From the NCBI GenBank assembly GCA_025996865.1, contig BNTV01000002.1:1-64000 (forward strand): DNA of 64,000 nucleotides, read 5' to 3'. This stretch comes from Bacteroidia bacterium. GTDB lineage: Bacteria; Bacteroidota; Bacteroidia; Bacteroidales; Azobacteroidaceae. The translations under genes and the position numbers were made by a program. This document shows positions 60,396 to 64,000 of the stretch, piece after piece (within the stretch, counting starts at the first letter, position 1; each line of letters starts with the position of its first letter). The notes beneath the pieces were generated by a model. It was not told the origin of the DNA. It saw only the letters and a program-made list of their open reading frames with translations, and searched no databases.

Positions 60396-61619
60396 CTATT
60401 TTTTTGAATTGATAATATCTTGTTTTGAGTTCTCAAAAGTTGCAATTTCCCATTCTTTTGGATTTTGACCTTTGAAATTAGTTTCGTATTCCGTTGCTTT
60501 ATCTGTATTGTCAATAGCCAAATAGCAATTTGATAAAGTCGCATATTTCCATTTTAGTTCTTCGGGTTCTGCTTCTTCTAACGATTTGAGGACAATATCA
60601 ATAATTTCTTGCCTTGTGTTTTTTGCCTCAACTTTGCAGTAAATCTTATTATCTCCTTCTTCCAAAAGAGTTTTTTGTTCTAAACAATGTGCATAATTTT
60701 CTCCTGTATAATAATCTTTGTACAAATTCCAACCTTTTTTATAACATTCAATTGCTGTGTTCAAATAGCCATATCCTCTATCATTGAGTTCTTTCCAAAG
60801 ATTTTTATTGATTGCACCTGTAATTCCGAGTGTTTCTGTATCTGTTTGGTTGTTAATTTGTCCTATGATTGTTAAAGCATCTGTAAGTGCTTGTAATTTA
60901 TCAGGTTGTTCACTTTTATATGTACAAAGTGCCTCTTGTTGAATATAATAGATTTCATTTTCTGCTTTATCCTTAAGTTTTTTCCAAATTTCTGCGGCTT
61001 CTGTAAATTTGTTTTCACTCATAAATCCTTTCGCTTTTTCTGTTAAAGCAAAAATATTATCTTCTCTATTTTTTAACTCGCCAATTATTTCGTTCAAATC
61101 TTCTTCTGATACAATCGGTTGCTTGATATTAGGAATAAATGTGTATAGCGGGCTATCTGTTATTGGATTTTCTGTTGTCGCTGTAATTAAATCCTTTAAT
61201 TCTTTAACACTTTTTTTTGCCTCTGTATCAGATATTTCATTCCCTAAATGATTGTAAGACAAAATCCTATTGTGATTTATATCAAAAGGAAGTTTACTTT
61301 TGTCTTCTCTGATTATGATTGTAGAGTATGGTTTTAAGGCGTGGCGAGTTCCCAATTCATAAATAGCATTAAGATTAAATGTTGATATATCTGCAATTAC
61401 CAACTCAGCACTATAAAGAAGGGCATACATACTTCGGTCAATAATACCTGAATCCAAAATTTCATCTGCACGGACACAATTATAGTTGCAGGCTTCAACA
61501 GCAGGTTTTATTATTTTTTTATATGTTTTGTCCAAATCAATAGTCCTATTGGTTTCAGGGTCTTTTTTCTCGCCAAACCCCATAATCACAAAACACATTT
61601 TTTTCTTATTTGTACTCAT
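60396..61619 (-). CDS. TPR-S/TRAFs-binding (DUF4071-like) protein with N-terminal nucleotide-processing domain
   Basis: 407 residues. Residues 1-130 form a Rossmann-like nucleoside-deoxyribosyltransferase/TIR-like domain (CFVIMGFGEKKDPE, DLDKTYKKIIKPAVEA, SAELVIADISTFNLNAIYEL). The C-terminal half is a run of helical TPR-type repeats (KFTEAAEIWKKLKDKAENE, NRGYGYLNTAIECYKKGW-like, KYATLSNCYLAIDNTDKAT), as in TRAFs-binding/TPR-S proteins of predicted prokaryotic conflict systems. It is sandwiched between two TIR-like genes with gaps of 8 and 12 bases, so it may sense the signal or recruit them. Confidence 0.85.
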   Translation of the reverse strand: MSTNKKKMCFVIMGFGEKKDPETNRTIDLDKTYKKIIKPAVEACNYNCVRADEILDSGIIDRSMYALLYSAELVIADISTFNLNAIYELGTRHALKPYSTIIIREDKSKLPFDINHNRILSYNHLGNEISDTEAKKSVKELKDLITATTENPITDSPLYTFIPNIKQPIVSEEDLNEIIGELKNREDNIFALTEKAKGFMSENKFTEAAEIWKKLKDKAENEIYYIQQEALCTYKSEQPDKLQALTDALTIIGQINNQTDTETLGITGAINKNLWKELNDRGYGYLNTAIECYKKGWNLYKDYYTGENYAHCLEQKTLLEEGDNKIYCKVEAKNTRQEIIDIVLKSLEEAEPEELKWKYATLSNCYLAIDNTDKATEYETNFKGQNPKEWEIATFENSKQDIINSKK

Positions 61620-61627
61620 ATTCTTTT

Positions 61628-62233
61628 TTATTTAGGTCTAACTGTAACTTTTTTTGAAATATGGTGCTGTCTCTTATCAAATGTTTGGTCAATATATTTT
61701 TCAGCACTTTCAGCATCTTTTTTGAAGTCGTCCCATTTTACTAAAACGCAATACCTGTCATCGTCTGACCAAGCACATTTTCCGTCTGCCAATGGTTTAA
61801 TATAATAATTGCAGGAAAATTCTTTAATTACAGTTTCATCGCCAATATCAACATAATTATGGTTGCCACCGCATTTACTGCAAGCATAACTTCCTCTGTA
61901 TATTTTGTCGTACATATCAGGCAAAACAATTCCTAAAATACCATTTCGAGAATTTGCTTTACCATCAAATAACGAGGCTTGTAATTCTCGTTTGATATAA
62001 ACTTGTTCTTCTTCACCTTCGTTTTCAGAACTGTGTGTGCCAATTAGGAAAATGGTAACAGTAGAATCCGACAGATAATCTTCGCGGATTTTTCGCATAA
62101 TATAATCTTCATCGTCAGAATCAATTGCTTCGTTCAACGATTTGTCAATCATATCTACTCCCAAATTATTTTGAATGTAGTTTTTGTATGATTTATCCTC
62201 TCTTTTGTGTGATATAAAAACTCTATGTGCCAT
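61628..62233 (-). CDS. TIR-like (MTH538/ThsB-type) protein, 2
   Basis: The 201-residue TIR-like protein starts HRVFISHKREDKSYKNYIQN; DSTVTIFLIGTHSSENEG is followed by candidate catalytic Glu83 in YIKRELQASLFDG and ILGIVLPDMYD. Unlike the smaller TIR at 59979 it carries a C-terminal extension with a CxxC (SKCGG) that may bind metal. It begins 7 bases after the XRE gene. Confidence 0.88.
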   Translation of the reverse strand: MAHRVFISHKREDKSYKNYIQNNLGVDMIDKSLNEAIDSDDEDYIMRKIREDYLSDSTVTIFLIGTHSSENEGEEEQVYIKRELQASLFDGKANSRNGILGIVLPDMYDKIYRGSYACSKCGGNHNYVDIGDETVIKEFSCNYYIKPLADGKCAWSDDDRYCVLVKWDDFKKDAESAEKYIDQTFDKRQHHISKKVTVRPK

Positions 62234-62240
62234 ATTTGTG

Positions 62241-62525
62241 TTATTTTTTTATGTTTTCTTTTACAATTTTCAACACTTTATCTGACAATTCTTTCTCATC
62301 TGCCAATACTGCTGTAACTTGGTCTGCAAGCCAAAGAGTTAAAAGTTCTTTCCTGTCTGCTTGCAAAAGTTCGGCAATAATAGCAATATGTTCTTTACGG
62401 GCACGGCGTTCGCCTCGCTCAATTTTACAATACGAAGCCGTATCAATATCCAACGCTGCCGCCAATTTTCGCTGTGGAATTGGGCGGTCTTCGCGTAATT
62501 GCTTTATTCTATCATTGAACATCAT
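62241..62525 (-). CDS. XRE-family HTH regulator
   Basis: The 94-residue protein has an N-terminal HTH: DRIKQLREDRPIPQRKLAAA, ALDIDTASYCKIERGERRAR, then a short helical tail (VTAVLADEKELSDKVLKIVK). It is the first gene of the operon XRE-TIR-TPR-TIR-AlbA_2 and probably represses it. A TACCTTTG -7 box lies about 35 bases upstream. A deleted second copy is found at 63111-63218. Confidence 0.92.
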   Translation of the reverse strand: MMFNDRIKQLREDRPIPQRKLAAALDIDTASYCKIERGERRARKEHIAIIAELLQADRKELLTLWLADQVTAVLADEKELSDKVLKIVKENIKK

Positions 62526-62559
62526 AACTTATAATTTGAGTGTCTTGTGATTCTTCGGC

Positions 62560-62567
62560 AAAGGTAC
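62560..62567 (-). promoter_or_regulatory. -7 box of the XRE/TIR operon
   Basis: TACCTTTG matches TAnnTTTG on the minus strand. The surrounding 50 bases (gccgaagaatcac...ttataagttatgatg) are nearly duplicated upstream of the XRE remnant at 63218, box at 63252-63259. Confidence 0.6.
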
Positions 62568-62571
62568 AACT

Positions 62572-63102
62572 TTATTTCAACATTTTTCTGTTTTCCACGT
62601 CCTGCAAAACCTGCATTTGCTGAATGGCAATTTGATTGATTTTTGCGAGTTCGCGCTTTGCCGACCAGCCGAGCTGCTTGTTTTCTTCTTCTTTGAGGCG
62701 TTGAAATTCCATTAAAAGATAGAGTTTGAACTCGATAGAAATCCAGGAGGCAAATTCCAAAGCAATATCACGGTGGGCATAAGTACCGCCCTAACGTCCT
62801 GATTTTGAAATAAGACCAATTGCATTTGTGCTTTCAATCCACCGTTTGGGAGTCATCACAAAACTGTTCATTCCTGCCTCTTTTCTAAACCCGTCGAATT
62901 CGACGGGTTTAAAATTCGGATTGTGCAGTGTTTCCCAAATTCCCAACAATTCAATCGTATTGCGGTTTCGCAGCTAATTTTTTACTACATCGTCCGAATG
63001 TTCGGGATTTTTGTAACGGGCAAGGTCGGTAATGCAGATATAATCGGCATCGTTGATTGTTACGATTGTCAGTTCCGTATCTTTTACGCTTATTTTTGCC
63101 AT
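62572..63102 (-). pseudogene. KilA-N domain protein with two in-frame TAG codons
   Basis: A single frame from ATG 63102 to stop 62572 (177 codons) reads as a KilA-N protein: MAKISVKDTELTIVTINDAD, ICITDLARYKNPEHSDDVV, LRNRNTIELLGIWETLHNPN, GGTYAHRDIALEFASWISIE, QRLKEEENKQLGWSAKREL. TAG stands where the family has Trp (before LRNRNT) and Tyr (GR stop GGTYA), each one base away. The C-terminal part is also short for the family. KilA-N proteins are phage or toxin-antitoxin-associated DNA-binding proteins. Confidence 0.85.
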
Positions 63103-63110
63103 ATCTTGAA

Positions 63111-63218
63111 TTATTTGTTTATTCTATTTTTCGCAAGATTCAACACTTCATTTGCCAACTCTTTCTCATCGTCCACCACCGCCATAACTTGCTCTACAAG
63201 CCAAAGATTGAACATCAT
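63111..63218 (-). pseudogene. XRE regulator remnant with the HTH deleted
   Basis: Reads MMFN then LWLVEQVMAVVDDEKELANE, joining the first codons and the last third of a protein like the XRE at 62241-62525. The whole HTH is missing. Upstream bases match those of the intact copy, so the two are products of a duplication. Confidence 0.8.
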
Positions 63219-63221
63219 AAC

Positions 63222-63995
63222 TTATAATTTGAATGTCTTGCGATTCTTCGGCAAAGGTACTACTTTTCTCTGAACCTCCTGATACTTTTGTCTAAACCAA
63301 TCCAAAATATTTATTCCATTGAGGGTTAAGCGCAATTTGTTCGGGTTGTCCTGCTCTTTTTCGATTTTTAGGTTTATGTTTTCTGCCGTAAATTTTTGAT
63401 TGTGTTCGGGCGAAAAGAAAGAAAAGGATTTAGCCGTCAGGCTTTTGTCCGAAAATAGCATTTTAATGTATTCAATGCCAATCCCTATTTTCTTGCATAA
63501 TTCCGCCATCCGCAAATTTTCTTTCATCATCGGGAACAAATCGTGTATGAGGTTTAATTCTTCCTGTGCTTTGTTTGGCTCGTAGTAAGAGCCGTAATTC
63601 CATTGGCAAATGCTTACGCCAATGAGCAACTTTCGTTCCTTGTTGTGTTTGTCAAGCAGTTCCAAAAGCGTTTGCTGTTTGATTTCTCCACCCAAAAACA
63701 CGTTTCGCACCTTTTCGGCTGTAACGTAATTGTCTCGTTCCTGCAACTCGCGATAAACCTTGTAAATTGCCGCTTTGGTGTTATCAATAAGCGAATTTGT
63801 TTTCGTCGCTTCCGTTGTCCGTCCGCTTGCCTTGCTTGCTTTCACGTCCCAAAACTTCGGATTCACGTCGCATTTCATTCCGAAACGCACTTCTTTCCCA
63901 TCAACGGTAATCCTGCAAAAAAGCGGAATCAGTCCGTTGGTTTTCTGCTTGTCCCTTTTCAGGTAAAAGAGAACTTTAAATGTACTTCTACTCAT
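63222..63995 (-). CDS. Chimeric protein: integrase arm domain joined to an unknown helical domain
   Basis: 257 residues. Residues 1-135 are the arm-binding/SAM-like start of a Bacteroidota tyrosine recombinase (STFKVLFYLKRDKQKTNGLI, RFGMKCDVNPKFWDVKASKA, LLELLDKHNKERKLLIGVSI). Where the core-binding and catalytic domains should follow, the sequence switches to CQWNYGSYYEPNKAQEELNL, MAELCKKIGIGIEYIKMLFS and LTLNGINILDWFRQKYQEV, which I do not recognise but which resembles mobilisation-type accessory proteins. There are no catalytic Arg/His/Tyr, so it is not an active recombinase. It is probably a deletion fusion. The XRE remnant begins directly after its stop. Confidence 0.7.
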   Translation of the reverse strand: MSRSTFKVLFYLKRDKQKTNGLIPLFCRITVDGKEVRFGMKCDVNPKFWDVKASKASGRTTEATKTNSLIDNTKAAIYKVYRELQERDNYVTAEKVRNVFLGGEIKQQTLLELLDKHNKERKLLIGVSICQWNYGSYYEPNKAQEELNLIHDLFPMMKENLRMAELCKKIGIGIEYIKMLFSDKSLTAKSFSFFSPEHNQKFTAENINLKIEKEQDNPNKLRLTLNGINILDWFRQKYQEVQRKVVPLPKNRKTFKL

Positions 63996-64000
63996 AAAAA

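Noticed and set aside
59979-62233. Classical Thoeris system
   Set aside because: ThsB-type TIR proteins are present but no SIR2-SLOG or Macro-type ThsA was found, so only a Thoeris-related or new system can be claimed.
62572-63102. TAG readthrough or recoding in the KilA-N gene
   Set aside because: TAG is used as an ordinary stop elsewhere in the window (rhaM, pdxA2), so two in-frame TAG codons are better explained as mutations in a pseudogene.

Overview
The window looks like a chromosomal segment of a Bacteroidota (probably Bacteroidales) anaerobe. The signs are the glycoside-hydrolase repertoire (GH78, GH106, GH2, GH28, GH31, GH141-like), RhaT/RhaM, an AAA_14/DUF4143 ATPase, a Bacteroidota-type integrase arm domain, TAnnTTTG-type -7 boxes (TACCTTTG upstream of dinD and of the XRE regulator) and very dense dispersed palindromic repeats. 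No rRNA, tRNA, CRISPR array or SusC/SusD pair was seen.

Layout. 1-5.75 kb: the end of a GH78 / BNR-sialidase-like / xylose-isomerase-like fusion, a DUF559 nuclease-like gene between two copies of a 153-bp direct repeat, a DHDPS/NAL-family aldolase and a Na+/solute symporter. 5.8-10.1 kb: a decayed island with an AAA_14 ATPase, a DUF4143 pseudogene, a 3' remnant of a REP-associated transposase (RAYT) inside a large inverted repeat, a 258-bp MITE-like element with 41-bp TIRs and 8-bp flanking duplications, and a dinD pseudogene. 10.1-57 kb: an almost unbroken plus-strand run of catabolic genes. It holds Fe-ADH, PdxA2 and a DUF1537 kinase (four-carbon acid sugars); two mutarotase-family proteins and RhaT (rhamnose); a dispersed set of corrinoid methyl-transfer proteins (an MtaB homologue, three URO-D/MtaA-like proteins, a homocysteine methyltransferase, a corrinoid protein and a MetH-type reactivation protein); many plant-cell-wall glycosidases; and an AKR / zinc-ADH / amidohydrolase set that resembles an oxidative deoxy-sugar route. 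57-64 kb: a minus-strand defence-like operon (XRE, TIR, TPR-S/TRAFs-binding, TIR, AlbA_2) with decayed neighbours (KilA-N, a second XRE, a RecG-like fragment) and an integrase-derived chimera.

How it works together (inference): exported GH106, GH28, GH2, GH43-like and beta-helix enzymes trim pectin-type side chains. Rhamnose and other sugars enter through RhaT, SSS and MFS transporters. Methyl groups, either methanol from pectin methyl esters or O-methyl sugars, are captured by the MtaB / corrinoid / URO-D module.

The most unusual feature is the repeats. At least five families of palindromic elements lie inside reading frames. They supply N-terminal leaders (including the stretch just before signal-peptide cores), C-terminal tails and internal inserts of metabolic enzymes. 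In most of the affected genes there is no ATG between the repeat and the conserved domain, so the repeat must be translated if the protein is made. A RAYT gene sits next to one of these families, and a DUF559 gene is bracketed by another.
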